Assembly (NCBI GenBank): GCA_018660835.1
Contig: JABJJN010000067.1
Span: forward strand, 1 to 60,384
Direction: 5' to 3'
Length of the DNA stretch: 60,384 nucleotides
From: Gemmatimonadota bacterium
Lineage (GTDB): Bacteria > Latescibacterota > UBA2968 > UBA8231
The notes below the pieces were generated by a model that was given only the letters and a program-made list of their open reading frames with translations, was not told the DNA's origin and did no database searches. A program made the position numbers and the translations under genes. This document shows positions 17,294 through 25,986 of this stretch, in pieces (positions within the stretch are counted from its first letter, which is position 1; each line of letters begins with the position of its first letter).

Positions 17294-18286
17294 CTATTCG
17301 CTGAGATCGTGCTTCTGAATTCGGTAGCGCAGAGTGTCGCGACTCATTTTTAGAAGGGTCGCTGCCTTGGTCACATTGCCTTCCACCCGGCGCAAAGCTT
17401 CGCGAATTACTTCGCGTTCCAGGTGTTCGAGACTCATTCCTGCACTCGGGAGTCGCACGGTAAGGTCCCCGTCTTCGCTGATCGAGATCCCTGCACCACC
17501 AGGAGTCTTTCGATACGTACGGCGATCAATGACCAGATCATCGGCGCGTATGATCTCACGGTCACTCATCAACACAGCGCGCTCGACTACATTGCGCAGT
17601 TCCCGAACATTGCCAGGCCACGCGTAAGCACGCAACAGCAAGATGGCGCTCTGCCCAAGTCCTCGTTTGCCAACACCGTGGCGATCGGTGTACTCCAGCA
17701 GGAAGTGTTCGGCGATTCGCAGCACGTCATCTTCGCGATCTCGCAGGGGAGGAATCTGCATCGGCACCACATTCAACCGATGGTATAGATCTTCGCGAAA
17801 ACGACCGGACTCAACAGCTGCCATCAGGTCGTCGTTGGTCGCCGCCAGGAAGCGCGTATTCACCTCATGCTCTTCCGTGCCCCCCAGACGGCGGAAACGG
17901 CGGGTTTCCAGCACACCCAGAAGCTTCGCCTGCAGCTCCACGGGTAGCAGGCTGATCTCGTCGAGCAGGACGGTCCCGCCAGAACCCAACTCGATCAGTC
18001 CTTGCTTGCGCTGTCGTGCGTCGGTGAAGGCACCCGCCTCGTGACCGAAGACTTCCGACTCCATAAGGCTTGCTGGAATGTTGGTGTAATCCACGGTGAC
18101 GAAGGGGCCTTGAGCCCAGGGGCTGGCCTGGTGAATCGCTTCGGCAAGCAACGCCTTGCCGGTCCCACTCTCGCCTTGCAGCATGACCGTCGCGCTCGTC
18201 GGCGCGATGCGTTCCAGCAGACGCAGCAAATCCTGCATGGGTGGGCTATTGCCGATCAAGCGGTGCTTGTTATCGATCGTCGTCAT
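17294..18286 (-). CDS. Sigma-54-type enhancer-binding regulator without a sensory domain
   Basis: The protein is 330 aa. The ATG at 18286 overlaps the preceding stop (TGATG), so it is coupled to the glycosyltransferase. It consists of an AAA+ domain and a C-terminal Fis-type helix-turn-helix, with almost nothing before the first AAA+ motif. Visible motifs are Walker A GESGTGKA, the loop GAFTDA (GAFTGA consensus with D for G), Walker B GGTVLLDE, DLYHRLNV and the WPGNVREL sensor. The final 40 residues (VEGNVTKAATLLKMSRDTL) are the DNA-binding domain. Family members open sigma-54 promoters, using the GAFTGA loop to contact sigma-54. Lacking a receiver or PAS domain, it resembles PspF-type proteins, which are controlled by partner proteins or by abundance. 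It is a plausible regulator of the giant operon next to it. Confidence 0.85.
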   Translation of the reverse strand: MTTIDNKHRLIGNSPPMQDLLRLLERIAPTSATVMLQGESGTGKALLAEAIHQASPWAQGPFVTVDYTNIPASLMESEVFGHEAGAFTDARQRKQGLIELGSGGTVLLDEISLLPVELQAKLLGVLETRRFRRLGGTEEHEVNTRFLAATNDDLMAAVESGRFREDLYHRLNVVPMQIPPLRDREDDVLRIAEHFLLEYTDRHGVGKRGLGQSAILLLRAYAWPGNVRELRNVVERAVLMSDREIIRADDLVIDRRTYRKTPGGAGISISEDGDLTVRLPSAGMSLEHLEREVIREALRRVEGNVTKAATLLKMSRDTLRYRIQKHDLSE

Positions 18287-19350
18287 CAGACAAACAGCGG
18301 ACCAACGGTCAAGTCTGCCGTGAAAGGAGGCAGGGAAAATGCCTCCGCCACAAGATTGCAGATCGTGAGGAGCTCTTGTTTGCCCTGCGGTGCCAGGGTT
18401 GCCAGCTGCAACCGCGGGACATGATTGCGAAGCCACTGCTGTACAAAATCAGGCGGAACCTGCAGTTTACGGCAAGGCCAGATCATTTTGTCTGCCACCA
18501 AGCGGTCACGCTGCAATTGCCCGAAGGTCGACACTGGTTGCTCATTGAAGGTTGTGCGTTGAACGGACACCAACTGTGCACCCGCCTGCATCGCCTCTAC
18601 AGTCATGACAGCTTCACATCCATGACGGAAATAGGCGTCTTCGTCGACGTCGCACAAATCTGGCTCCGCGAGGAACACGTGTTCTGCCGCTTGGCGACTG
18701 AAGAGTTTGAACCCTGAGTGAAAGTCCGGAAACTCCTCAATGCTCGTGACTCCCTGTAGTGGCAGAGGCTCACCAGAACGGGCGGCTGCGTAACTGAGGG
18801 CATCTAGCAGGACGCGATCAGCGAGCTCTTCAAGCTCACCACGAAGCAAACCCATGGGGCGATGACGACTGGCACGGCGGCCAATTACGAGTAAGTCCTC
18901 GGCACCAAAGCGACGACGCGCTGCCAGTGCGGCGCGAGTCAGGTTAACCAGCTCATTGGCAAAATGGTCGCCATCGGCATCGATGACGGCGATCCATTCC
19001 AGGCTCGGGTCCCGTAGTTTGTCTGCGCCATGACGCAGGGCACTCAACTTGCCCCGATTGCGCTGCGCCACGGTTGCCGTCACCGAGTATGTTGACGCCA
19101 GCTCCTTTACCTGGGCACCACCGCAATCGGGTCCGTCGGCAATCAGACAGACCGCATGCGGGTCATCGACCACATCGACGCAGGCCTCCACATTGTCTGC
19201 CAGCAGTTCGAGTTGCAGATCATGGTTGCCACCCGGCGGCAAATAGACGGGGATCAGAATGCCCGTAGACTGTTGGGTGATCCGCCGCGCTTCTCGCGCA
19301 CTGTACTCGAGTCCATCGCGCGAAGATTCTGGTGAATTGTGGATCTGCAT
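18286..19350 (-). CDS. GT-A fold (family 2-like) glycosyltransferase
   Basis: The protein is about 354 aa from ATG 19350. A GTG at 19398 is possible but adds a stretch without domain features. The N-terminal part has the nucleotide-sugar-binding pattern GILIPVYLPPGG, then NRGKLSALRHG (the family's N-x-G-K-x-x-A-x motif) and the DxD-type metal site VIDADGDH near residue 120. A second acidic segment, DVDEDAYFRHG, could hold the catalytic Asp. No transmembrane segment is evident, so the enzyme is probably cytosolic or peripheral. The first 25 residues are polar and unlike the family. Its coupling to the sigma-54-type regulator and its position upstream of the secreted giants suggest it glycosylates a surface component. 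The acceptor is unknown. Confidence 0.65.
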   Translation of the reverse strand: MQIHNSPESSRDGLEYSAREARRITQQSTGILIPVYLPPGGNHDLQLELLADNVEACVDVVDDPHAVCLIADGPDCGGAQVKELASTYSVTATVAQRNRGKLSALRHGADKLRDPSLEWIAVIDADGDHFANELVNLTRAALAARRRFGAEDLLVIGRRASRHRPMGLLRGELEELADRVLLDALSYAAARSGEPLPLQGVTSIEEFPDFHSGFKLFSRQAAEHVFLAEPDLCDVDEDAYFRHGCEAVMTVEAMQAGAQLVSVQRTTFNEQPVSTFGQLQRDRLVADKMIWPCRKLQVPPDFVQQWLRNHVPRLQLATLAPQGKQELLTICNLVAEAFSLPPFTADLTVGPLFV

Positions 19351-19552
19351 GATGGAGTTCCGTGCCCTGAGCAAATGTGTGATTGTGAGCCGCGACACGC
19401 CGACTCTAGCGGCGGCGGCCTATTGTGTGTTCATTCGTCGCAAGTGGATGCCGACCCTTCCGGTCTCGAAATACCCGGTGCATGATGCCGGTTGACGATG
19501 TCTGGGCCGAGATGTTTCTTGGAACGCACGACCCAAAGAGAATACAACCTTG

Positions 19553-20296
19553 ATGACACAAACCAGTGACCACCAATCAACCATGACCACCGATGCCCTC
19601 GACGATGGCCCCATTCTCGTCGTAGACGACGATGATTCGCTACGTGAGCTTTGTTCCCGTGTGCTTATGGCCCAGGGACATGAGGTGCACACGGCGAGCT
19701 TGGCTGAAGAAGCATTGGCGCTGGCGGCGCAGAACAACTACCGCGTTGTCCTCCTCGATCTGAAAATGCCCGGCATGGATGGGATCGAGTGTCTTCGACG
19801 TCTCAAGGCGCAGGGTTGTCGTGCCGACATCGTTATGATCACCGGGTATGGCAATGTGCCCACGGCGGTCGAGGCCATGAAGGTGGGTGCACGAGACTTC
19901 ATTGAAAAGCCCTTTCGACCGGATGACTTGCACGCCATGCTGCAGGATATTCTGGCACGCCAACGGCAAACCATCTCGGAGGATCCCATCGTCGCCTTCA
20001 TTCAGACGAATGCGACAGAGATTGGCTCACGCAAAGATGTCGCCAACCGCCTCGGTGTCAGTCTCGAACGGGTTTCGGCGTGCGTCCAGGAACAGATGGG
20101 GCTGTCCTTTCGCCAATTCCTGCATGCCTGTCGACTCGACCTGGCGAAGCGTCTGCTGGAGAGCACCCAACTGGATGTCTCGGAGATCGCCGGACGTTCC
20201 GGCTTCCAGACAGTTCAGCACTTCAGTCGCGTGTTCTCCAAACGTGAAGGCGTATCACCGAAGATTTACCGACTCAAGAGTCGCGCCGAAAACTAG
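19553..20296 (+). CDS. Response regulator with AraC-family output domain
   Basis: The protein is 247 aa from ATG 19553; an ATG at 19583 is also possible. The receiver domain (about 22-140) has the acidic pocket VVDDDD, the phospho-acceptor Asp in VVLLDLKMPGMDG near residue 69, the switch Thr in MITGYG, and the Lys in EKPF. The C-terminal 100 residues are an AraC/XylS double helix-turn-helix: the first helix pair contains DVANRLGVSLERVS, and SEIAGRSGFQTVQHFSRVFSKREGVSPKIYR matches the family signature. This part differs from the usual sigma-54 or OmpR outputs. No histidine kinase is adjacent, so it is an orphan here. It is divergent from the glycosyltransferase gene across about 200 bp with no clear promoter, and is followed by a strong terminator. 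Confidence 0.85.
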   Translation: MTQTSDHQSTMTTDALDDGPILVVDDDDSLRELCSRVLMAQGHEVHTASLAEEALALAAQNNYRVVLLDLKMPGMDGIECLRRLKAQGCRADIVMITGYGNVPTAVEAMKVGARDFIEKPFRPDDLHAMLQDILARQRQTISEDPIVAFIQTNATEIGSRKDVANRLGVSLERVSACVQEQMGLSFRQFLHACRLDLAKRLLESTQLDVSEIAGRSGFQTVQHFSRVFSKREGVSPKIYRLKSRAEN

Positions 20297-20320
20297 CGGC
20301 ATCCAGATTCGACAACGATG

Positions 20321-20358
20321 AAAAAAAGCGCCCCACCAGCAGCTGGCGGGGCGCTTTT
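20321..20358. terminator. Bidirectional intrinsic terminator
   Basis: AGCGCCCC pairs with GGGGCGCT around an inner CCAG/CTGG stem. It is flanked by seven A's on the left and four T's on the right, so it can end transcription in both directions. It lies between the convergent response-regulator and aldehyde-dehydrogenase genes. Confidence 0.9.
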
Positions 20359-20405
20359 CCTATGCCCTGATCGGTCCCTTTTTTCTGCCGGATGAGGGCA
20401 TGCTG

Positions 20406-21989
20406 CTAGCCGGTGGGGGCATCCGTCCAGACACCGTCGACCAACCGCTGGATCTGCATCGGGTTGTTGTCCTGCAACTCTGCTGGCAGCCGCTGGGACC
20501 GCACATTGTCGAAACACTGCAGCATCGTGAATCGCCGCAGGCTTGCGGGAATGCCCACAGCAGTGAAGCCTGCATGTCCTGTCGCCGGAAATGGGCCACC
20601 ATGATTCATCGACGGCACCACGGCGACGCCCGTTGGCATCTTATCGTTGAGCAACCTCCCTACCTTGCGCCGCAACAGGGGTGCAATCCGATCGTAGGCA
20701 GCGTCGTCAGAACCCTCGGTGTCCGAATAGACGCAACCTGTGAGATTGCCCTCGAAGTGGCGGGCGATCTCGACAGCTTCGTCCAATTCTGCGGCGATGA
20801 CGAAGAGGGACTCGTTGCCAAAGGCCTCTGTCTGCAACGTCTCGGGATCAGCCAGGAACTTCTGACCCGTAACGGTGAGCAGGGTGTTGGAATAGCTGAA
20901 TCCTTCACCGGCCTCCGCTTCACCCCCAGTGACCAGTGTGGCACCAGCACTCGTGAGCGTCTTGACGCTGGCGGTCATGCCAGATTCAACACCTGAAGCC
21001 AGCAACGTACCCACTGCAGCCGCATCAAAGCGACCTGAGACGGCTTCTACAAAGGCATCGGTCTGTTCGCCCGCCACCAGAACGACGATACCTGGGTTGG
21101 TGCAGAATTGTCCGGTACCCATGAGACAGGAAGTCTGAAATTCTTCGGCGATCGCATCGCTGCGTTCACGCAAGGCGCCGGGCAGGATGTAGACGGGATT
21201 GACCGAACTCAGTTCGAGATAGATCGGCTTGCCCCCCCGATCGGCCGCCTCCTTGAGGGTGAGCCCCGCATGACGCGAGCCGGTGTAGCCAGTGCCGCCG
21301 ATCAATGGATGGCTGACAAGTCGTTTGCCCACTTCATGGTCTGTGCGATAGATGAGTTGCACAGTGGCCGGGGGGAGTCCTGCCTCAGTAACCGCTACCA
21401 ATGCTTCTTCAGCCAATAGACGCGACGTACCAGGATGCGACGAATTGGCCTTGCCGATCACGGGGCAACCGGCGGCAATGGCTGCGGCAAAGTCACCGCC
21501 GGCAACACTGTTGAATGCCAGTGGAAAATTGTTCGGACCAAACACAGCGACACCGCCCTCGACGGGGGCCAACATGGAACGAATCCCACTCGCCGTGTCG
21601 AGGGTCGGCATCGACCATGATCGATCACGGGCCGCCTGCGCCGCCTGGCGAATCTGGTCTGTCGTGCGTGGCAGTTCGATGTCGTTGAGGCGCGGTGCGG
21701 CAGGGTATCCTGTCTCACTGGCCGCCATGGCGACGATCTCGTCGCGACGCGCTTCGATGCGTTCGGCAAAAACTTCCAGGAATTTTGCGACACCCTCCGG
21801 ATAGTGCGCCAGCAACTGCTCCGAGGCGACCGCTGCTGCCTCAATCGCTTCTTCGACTTCAGCGATACTGCTGACGGGATAAGTCTCGCCCGTAGGTTGA
21901 CGTGTGCGCGGATTGTCGGGTTCAAAGGACCCCACTTGATCCGAATCCCGCCACTGGCCGGCTATTAAGACCGGCTGTGCCTTCGCCAT
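20406..21989 (-). CDS. NADP-dependent aldehyde dehydrogenase, 2,5-dioxovalerate (alpha-ketoglutarate semialdehyde) type
   Basis: The protein is 527 aa with AGGGAGA ten bases before ATG. The fold signatures are present: the Asn in GPNNFPLAFN, the general base Glu in YLELSSVNP, and the catalytic Cys in GTGQFCTNPG. Length and these local sequences match the KGSADH subgroup that oxidises 2,5-dioxopentanoate to 2-oxoglutarate at the end of non-phosphorylative pentose, glucarate or hydroxyproline breakdown. The substrate call follows from subgroup resemblance; other semialdehydes are possible. The enzyme should be cytosolic. It is the last gene of a minus-strand run and follows the phytanoyl-CoA dioxygenase-like gene by 28 bp. 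No sugar-acid dehydratase is in the window to supply the substrate. Confidence 0.85.
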   Translation of the reverse strand: MAKAQPVLIAGQWRDSDQVGSFEPDNPRTRQPTGETYPVSSIAEVEEAIEAAAVASEQLLAHYPEGVAKFLEVFAERIEARRDEIVAMAASETGYPAAPRLNDIELPRTTDQIRQAAQAARDRSWSMPTLDTASGIRSMLAPVEGGVAVFGPNNFPLAFNSVAGGDFAAAIAAGCPVIGKANSSHPGTSRLLAEEALVAVTEAGLPPATVQLIYRTDHEVGKRLVSHPLIGGTGYTGSRHAGLTLKEAADRGGKPIYLELSSVNPVYILPGALRERSDAIAEEFQTSCLMGTGQFCTNPGIVVLVAGEQTDAFVEAVSGRFDAAAVGTLLASGVESGMTASVKTLTSAGATLVTGGEAEAGEGFSYSNTLLTVTGQKFLADPETLQTEAFGNESLFVIAAELDEAVEIARHFEGNLTGCVYSDTEGSDDAAYDRIAPLLRRKVGRLLNDKMPTGVAVVPSMNHGGPFPATGHAGFTAVGIPASLRRFTMLQCFDNVRSQRLPAELQDNNPMQIQRLVDGVWTDAPTG

Positions 21990-22017
21990 GTTGTTGTATC
22001 TCCCTTACTTGGTGATG

Positions 22018-22806
22018 TCAGACGTTCTTGAGTAATTCTTGTCCATCCAGGCGCGAGCGGTAGCCCTGAACCATCAGCCCGGGGCGCCCAAGACTCTGGC
22101 CCGCCGTCTGTGTGTTGTGCGGGTCGCGATAACCAACGCGGACCATTCGCCGTGCCGTATCGGTTTGATTGATATGCGAACCGTGAATGGTGTGAATGCC
22201 GAACAGAACCACGTCGCCTCGACGTGCGGGCACGGCGATGGTGTCTTCAAGACGGTATTCATCAGTCGGTAGATGGGGAGTACAGGAACCCTCATCGGTC
22301 TCGGTGATGTGTAGCAGAGCCCCTTGTTTGTGCGACCCATCGAGAAAACGTATCTCACCATTCTCGTGCGATGTGTCGTCGAGGTGGACGAGGACGTCGA
22401 TGAAATGACCGTCATCGTGCATGTAGAAGGGGTGATCCTGATGCATCGGAAAAGGGTGTCCCGTAGAGGGCGGTTTGATATGCATCGTGGAGTGATGCAA
22501 CTCCACATTGGGTCCGATCAACTGGGATATGGCAGTGGTGAGATCGGGATGGGTGACGGCATGCATCCAGGCTCGCGAATACAAGTGCAAGTCATGCATG
22601 GCCGTCAGTTTCGATGACTTTTCCGTTGTCTCGTCCATGTAGGCCCGCCGCCAGGGTCCTGTCCACCCCTGACTCGTGGTGGCCCACTCGCTCACAAGCC
22701 GTCCCAGATCATCGTCGAGGGCGTCGATTTCCTGGGTGTTGAAGATCTGGGGGATATGGAGAAAGCCGTGTTCATGATAGAACGCGACCTGCTCGTTGCT
22801 CAGCAT
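22018..22806 (-). CDS. Phytanoyl-CoA dioxygenase family (Fe(II)/2-oxoglutarate) protein
   Basis: The protein is 262 aa from ATG 22806, with AGGAG eight bases upstream. A longer in-frame N-terminus was rejected because it is compositionally odd and overlaps the previous gene. The double-stranded beta-helix metal site is visible: HxD in MHQDHPF, the distal His in HTIHGSHIN, and the 2-oxoglutarate-binding Arg in RRMVRVGYR. Family members hydroxylate small molecules, using 2-oxoglutarate and O2. Expanded PhyH families are common in marine candidate phyla and mostly lack assigned substrates. The neighbouring gene makes an enzyme that yields 2-oxoglutarate, but a pathway link is only suggestive. 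The substrate is unknown. Confidence 0.8.
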   Translation of the reverse strand: MLSNEQVAFYHEHGFLHIPQIFNTQEIDALDDDLGRLVSEWATTSQGWTGPWRRAYMDETTEKSSKLTAMHDLHLYSRAWMHAVTHPDLTTAISQLIGPNVELHHSTMHIKPPSTGHPFPMHQDHPFYMHDDGHFIDVLVHLDDTSHENGEIRFLDGSHKQGALLHITETDEGSCTPHLPTDEYRLEDTIAVPARRGDVVLFGIHTIHGSHINQTDTARRMVRVGYRDPHNTQTAGQSLGRPGLMVQGYRSRLDGQELLKNV

Positions 22807-22861
22807 CTTGCCATCTCCTGGATGAAGGCCAAGAGGGGTAAGGTAACAACTCCCACAATGG

Positions 22862-24466
22862 TTACAAGGCAGATGCAGATGCAGGTACAGCCACTTGCGC
22901 GGGGGTCCAATGGGCATCACCAAGGCGGGAAGCCTGCAATTGGAAAACGGGCCGCTGGAGGGCGTCGGCGATCTGGATTGCGGGCAGATCTTCAGGCCAA
23001 CGGGCACTCAACAGTGGCACCAGTCGACCCCTGTCTGGTCCTTCCAGCACTTCATATACATAGACAAGCCCAAGCCAGGCAAAGGCTGGCAGAGCGGCCT
23101 GTTCGGATCGCTGCCGCAGGAAGAATCGCAGATACGCTTGCTGTGTCGTACCTGCCGATACCTCAGGTCCTGAGGCCGGGTCTGTCGTCGTCGCCGCGCG
23201 AGGCGAAGCTGCTGCATCGCTGGCAGTTGACGACGAGGGAGGATTCCCCAGATACGCCCAGCGCAAGCTGGATTCGACTGCGGAGGGTGCCTTGATCGTC
23301 GGTGGACCGCCCGTCAATGGATCGACCAGCTCACCCTCGAGGGTCTTGCCGACGGGCACCCACCAACCTGTGAAGCGAAGGGGTTCAGGTGCATACATTG
23401 CCCAGACAGGCTCTGCCGCCAGAAAAGTGTGTCCACGACGTAGCCATCTCGCCAGCGCCGTATCTGGCTCGACAGGCCAGCGAAACTGGCGTTCGTCGTC
23501 GATTGCCAGCAGCAGATTAATCGCCAGCAGACCTGTCAGAAGTCGCGCGACCCAGATTCGTGCAACCCAGGCGGTCGCGTCGCTGCGCTGCGCTGCCGTG
23601 ATGGTGCGAGCGCGCGGCAGGTACAGGACTGCGGCTACCCCCATCATCGCCAGCGGAAATGCACCCAGATCCATGAGCAACCACATACTCAGGTGTAGGC
23701 CTGCCACAAGCAGTGCCGCCACATTGCGACACCGATCTCGGGCAGTCAACACAAGGACCGGCACCAGAATTTCCACGAGCAGGGCTCCCCATGTGAGCAA
23801 CCTGAACCATTGATCTGGCAGATGCTGAACACACCACATCCCCAGAGGTCTGGCCACGGCTCGGTCCGCCACGGCGAGGCGCACTGCATGACCTTGTGAC
23901 CACCACGCCGGGCCGTCCTTAGAGATGAACGTTGTGAGGTAGATCCAGCAGATCATCGCCAACAACCCCAGCGCGGCGGTCGACGAAAGCCACGCAGGCC
24001 AACTGCCCGGGGCGCGCTGGCGTAGCGCATCGATACTCCAGCGCCGACCGATAGGCAGCACCAGACTCCACAGCAGCAGCTGGCAAACCAGGGCATCGTG
24101 GTAGTCGATGGTGTAACGCGAAGCGTATTGATAGCTGCAGGCACCGAACCACACGACAAAGACGGTCCAGCGCGAGTGCCACCCTACCAGCAGAGCGACG
24201 GTTGCGGTACCCAGCAGGGCGAGGGCGACGCGCAAGCTCAGTGCCGGATCCTGCTGGCCGAAGGGCAGGGGCCACTGATCATAGGCCTGCATCGCCAGCC
24301 AATCGTCCGCCAGGACCCAACCCCGATGGATGTCCCACAACAGAACACAGGCGAGGCAGATTCTCATCGCCGCAAGGCAACGATCATCGATGCGGCGAAA
24401 TCGACACATCCACACCTGCAAGAATGCCAGAAGCAGGGATGCGCGAGTTCCGGCGTAGCCATTCAC
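22862..24466 (-). CDS. HTTM-domain integral membrane protein (vitamin K-dependent carboxylase-like)
   Basis: The protein is about 534 aa. The start is uncertain: GTG 24466 gives the longest frame, and an ATG 18 codons later is reasonable. The first 330 residues contain about eight hydrophobic segments with the HTTM pattern: RRIDDRCLAAMRI at the start, WDIHRGWVLADDW, YQYASRYTIDYHDAL, and SKDGPAWWSQGHAV. HTTM proteins are the widespread prokaryotic relatives of vertebrate gamma-glutamyl carboxylase, and most have no known substrate. After the membrane part comes a soluble region of about 180 residues with a Ser/Ala/Thr-rich linker, probably periplasmic. It lies between YceH and the PhyH-like gene in the same orientation. 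Confidence 0.75.
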   Translation of the reverse strand: MNGYAGTRASLLLAFLQVWMCRFRRIDDRCLAAMRICLACVLLWDIHRGWVLADDWLAMQAYDQWPLPFGQQDPALSLRVALALLGTATVALLVGWHSRWTVFVVWFGACSYQYASRYTIDYHDALVCQLLLWSLVLPIGRRWSIDALRQRAPGSWPAWLSSTAALGLLAMICWIYLTTFISKDGPAWWSQGHAVRLAVADRAVARPLGMWCVQHLPDQWFRLLTWGALLVEILVPVLVLTARDRCRNVAALLVAGLHLSMWLLMDLGAFPLAMMGVAAVLYLPRARTITAAQRSDATAWVARIWVARLLTGLLAINLLLAIDDERQFRWPVEPDTALARWLRRGHTFLAAEPVWAMYAPEPLRFTGWWVPVGKTLEGELVDPLTGGPPTIKAPSAVESSLRWAYLGNPPSSSTASDAAASPRAATTTDPASGPEVSAGTTQQAYLRFFLRQRSEQAALPAFAWLGLVYVYEVLEGPDRGRLVPLLSARWPEDLPAIQIADALQRPVFQLQASRLGDAHWTPAQVAVPASASAL

Positions 24467-24575
24467 AAGTAGTGGCTCACAGATTTCTCAGCGAGTTGGG
24501 GACGCGCTGCTTTGTTCGCTGGAACGTGCTGTCCTTCGTCGTCGCTGGCCAGACACTATTAGACCGGTTGTCCTG

Positions 24576-25388
24576 TCACTCGAATTGCTGACGGAAACTC
24601 TCTAGCTGCTTTTGCAGATCTTCAATGTGCGTCTGTTGCTCTTCCACGCGCGTTTCCAATTTCTCCAGTCGCTCGACCTGCTCGACCGCTGGAACAACCC
24701 GTGGCGCCGCAGCACTCGATGCCGTCGCTGTCGCCGTCGGTGTCGCCGCGACCATGGGTGCTGCCGGCTCGCCAGCAAGTCGATGCGCAAATCGCGACTC
24801 TTTGCGTCCCGGTTGGCGTTCGAGCTGGATGACGAGTGAATCACTGCGTGCAACCAGATGCTGAATGGTTTGCTCCACTTGTCCAATGTCTTCGAAGGGA
24901 TGCATGCGGCTCGCCCTGCCACGCAACTCACCCAGGGTCTGCGGTCCACGCAGCATGAGCTCACACAACACGGCCACTTCGGGGGGCTGTAATCCATACA
25001 CCTCGCCGAAGACCTGCCTGTATTTGGCCACTCTCTGATCGGCCCCCGTTACAACCCGCGTCAAACCCATCGCCTGCAGTCGTTCCAGGGCAGATTCGAC
25101 GGTCTGTTCGTCGATGTCGACGACGGGATTCCGATTAGATTTCTGGCGACAGGCAGCCGTCAGCGAGTTAAGGGTCAGCGGATAGTAGTCGGGTGTCGTG
25201 ATCGCCTTTTCGACGAGACAAGCCAGCACCCGTTCCTCCACACGATCCAATTGTGGTTCGGGCATAAGTGCCCCCTGCGTGTCTTGCACAGGGTCCTGAG
25301 CAGGGGACGGACCCGACTGTGACTCAGCTTCTGCGTGTGGTTCATCACCGGACGGATCCGGGAACGAGTGGGTCGGTAGGTCTGTCAT
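24576..25388 (-). CDS. yceH: YceH family (DUF480) winged-helix protein
   Basis: The protein is 270 aa. The ATG overlaps the previous stop (ATGA). The first 40 residues are acidic and Pro-rich and look disordered. The DUF480 core follows: VEERVLACLVEKAITTPDYYP, then LTAACRQKSNRNPV, and a second winged helix with EVYGLQPPEVAVLCELMLRGPQT. After an Ala/Thr-rich linker the last 35 residues form a coiled coil (ERLEKLETRVEEQ and following). The family is cytosolic, folds as two winged helices, and has no settled function. The order of genes here (M20D amidohydrolase, shikimate-kinase-like, YceH) is tight and suggests co-expression. Confidence 0.85.
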   Translation of the reverse strand: MTDLPTHSFPDPSGDEPHAEAESQSGPSPAQDPVQDTQGALMPEPQLDRVEERVLACLVEKAITTPDYYPLTLNSLTAACRQKSNRNPVVDIDEQTVESALERLQAMGLTRVVTGADQRVAKYRQVFGEVYGLQPPEVAVLCELMLRGPQTLGELRGRASRMHPFEDIGQVEQTIQHLVARSDSLVIQLERQPGRKESRFAHRLAGEPAAPMVAATPTATATASSAAAPRVVPAVEQVERLEKLETRVEEQQTHIEDLQKQLESFRQQFE

Positions 25389-25984
25389 GAGCGTCCCCCT
25401 TGGATGTCGCCGTCAACTATGTGATCGCGCAGAGCCGTCACTGCCGCGTGCACAGCTTGCGGCTTGACATCCAGAATCAGAGCGGCTGTCGTCTGAATCT
25501 TGCCGCTCGCCGCAAGCAATGGTGCCAGATCGTCGGGATGATTCAGATCTTCGGGCAGCAACGAAGTGATTTGATCTTCAATAGGCCCTTGTCGCAGATG
25601 CCAGTAGATGGCCGCTGGCTGCAGGCGAAGGAAAATGAGATCCGCTCGGTGCCGCACGATGTCGAGCATCTGCGGGTGCAATTCAAGAAGTCCCACCTCA
25701 AGCACGACGAGCCCTCCCGGTCTTGAAGCCAGAAGCCCAGACACCAGCGAATCTGCGCACTGCAGATACGCCTGAAGGCCTTGCTCGTGCCGCAGTTGCC
25801 GTGGTGAGCGGCCCACTTCGTGAGCAATGCGGTGATCGAGATCGTGCACTGTGAGTCCCGTCAGAGCACCCAGATCATAGGCGATCTCACGCAGGCCACT
25901 ACCGGGATGGCCCGTGATCGCCACAGGCCGCTGCAGGGTCACGATGGGCTCGTAGTCATAGTAATCGGGCGTCGTGGCGTACAC
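25385..25984 (-). CDS. Shikimate kinase-like protein with degenerate active site
   Basis: The protein is 199 aa from GTG 25984, two bases after the amidohydrolase stop. The pattern of shikimate kinase can be followed across 110 residues: a P-loop strand (VAITGHPGSGLRE, residues 21-33), a DLDHRIAHEVGRS segment in place of the D-x-D substrate helix, and EQGLQAYLQCADSLV in place of GE..FR..E. The key residues are gone. The P-loop Lys-Ser/Thr is replaced by Leu-Arg, the shikimate-binding Arg by Leu, and the GGG loop is absent. The frame is intact and translationally coupled to yceH, so it is not an ordinary pseudogene. I infer a non-catalytic, perhaps nucleotide-sensing or regulatory, homologue. 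Confidence 0.65.
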   Translation of the reverse strand: MYATTPDYYDYEPIVTLQRPVAITGHPGSGLREIAYDLGALTGLTVHDLDHRIAHEVGRSPRQLRHEQGLQAYLQCADSLVSGLLASRPGGLVVLEVGLLELHPQMLDIVRHRADLIFLRLQPAAIYWHLRQGPIEDQITSLLPEDLNHPDDLAPLLAASGKIQTTAALILDVKPQAVHAAVTALRDHIVDGDIQGGRS

Positions 25985-25986
25985 AG

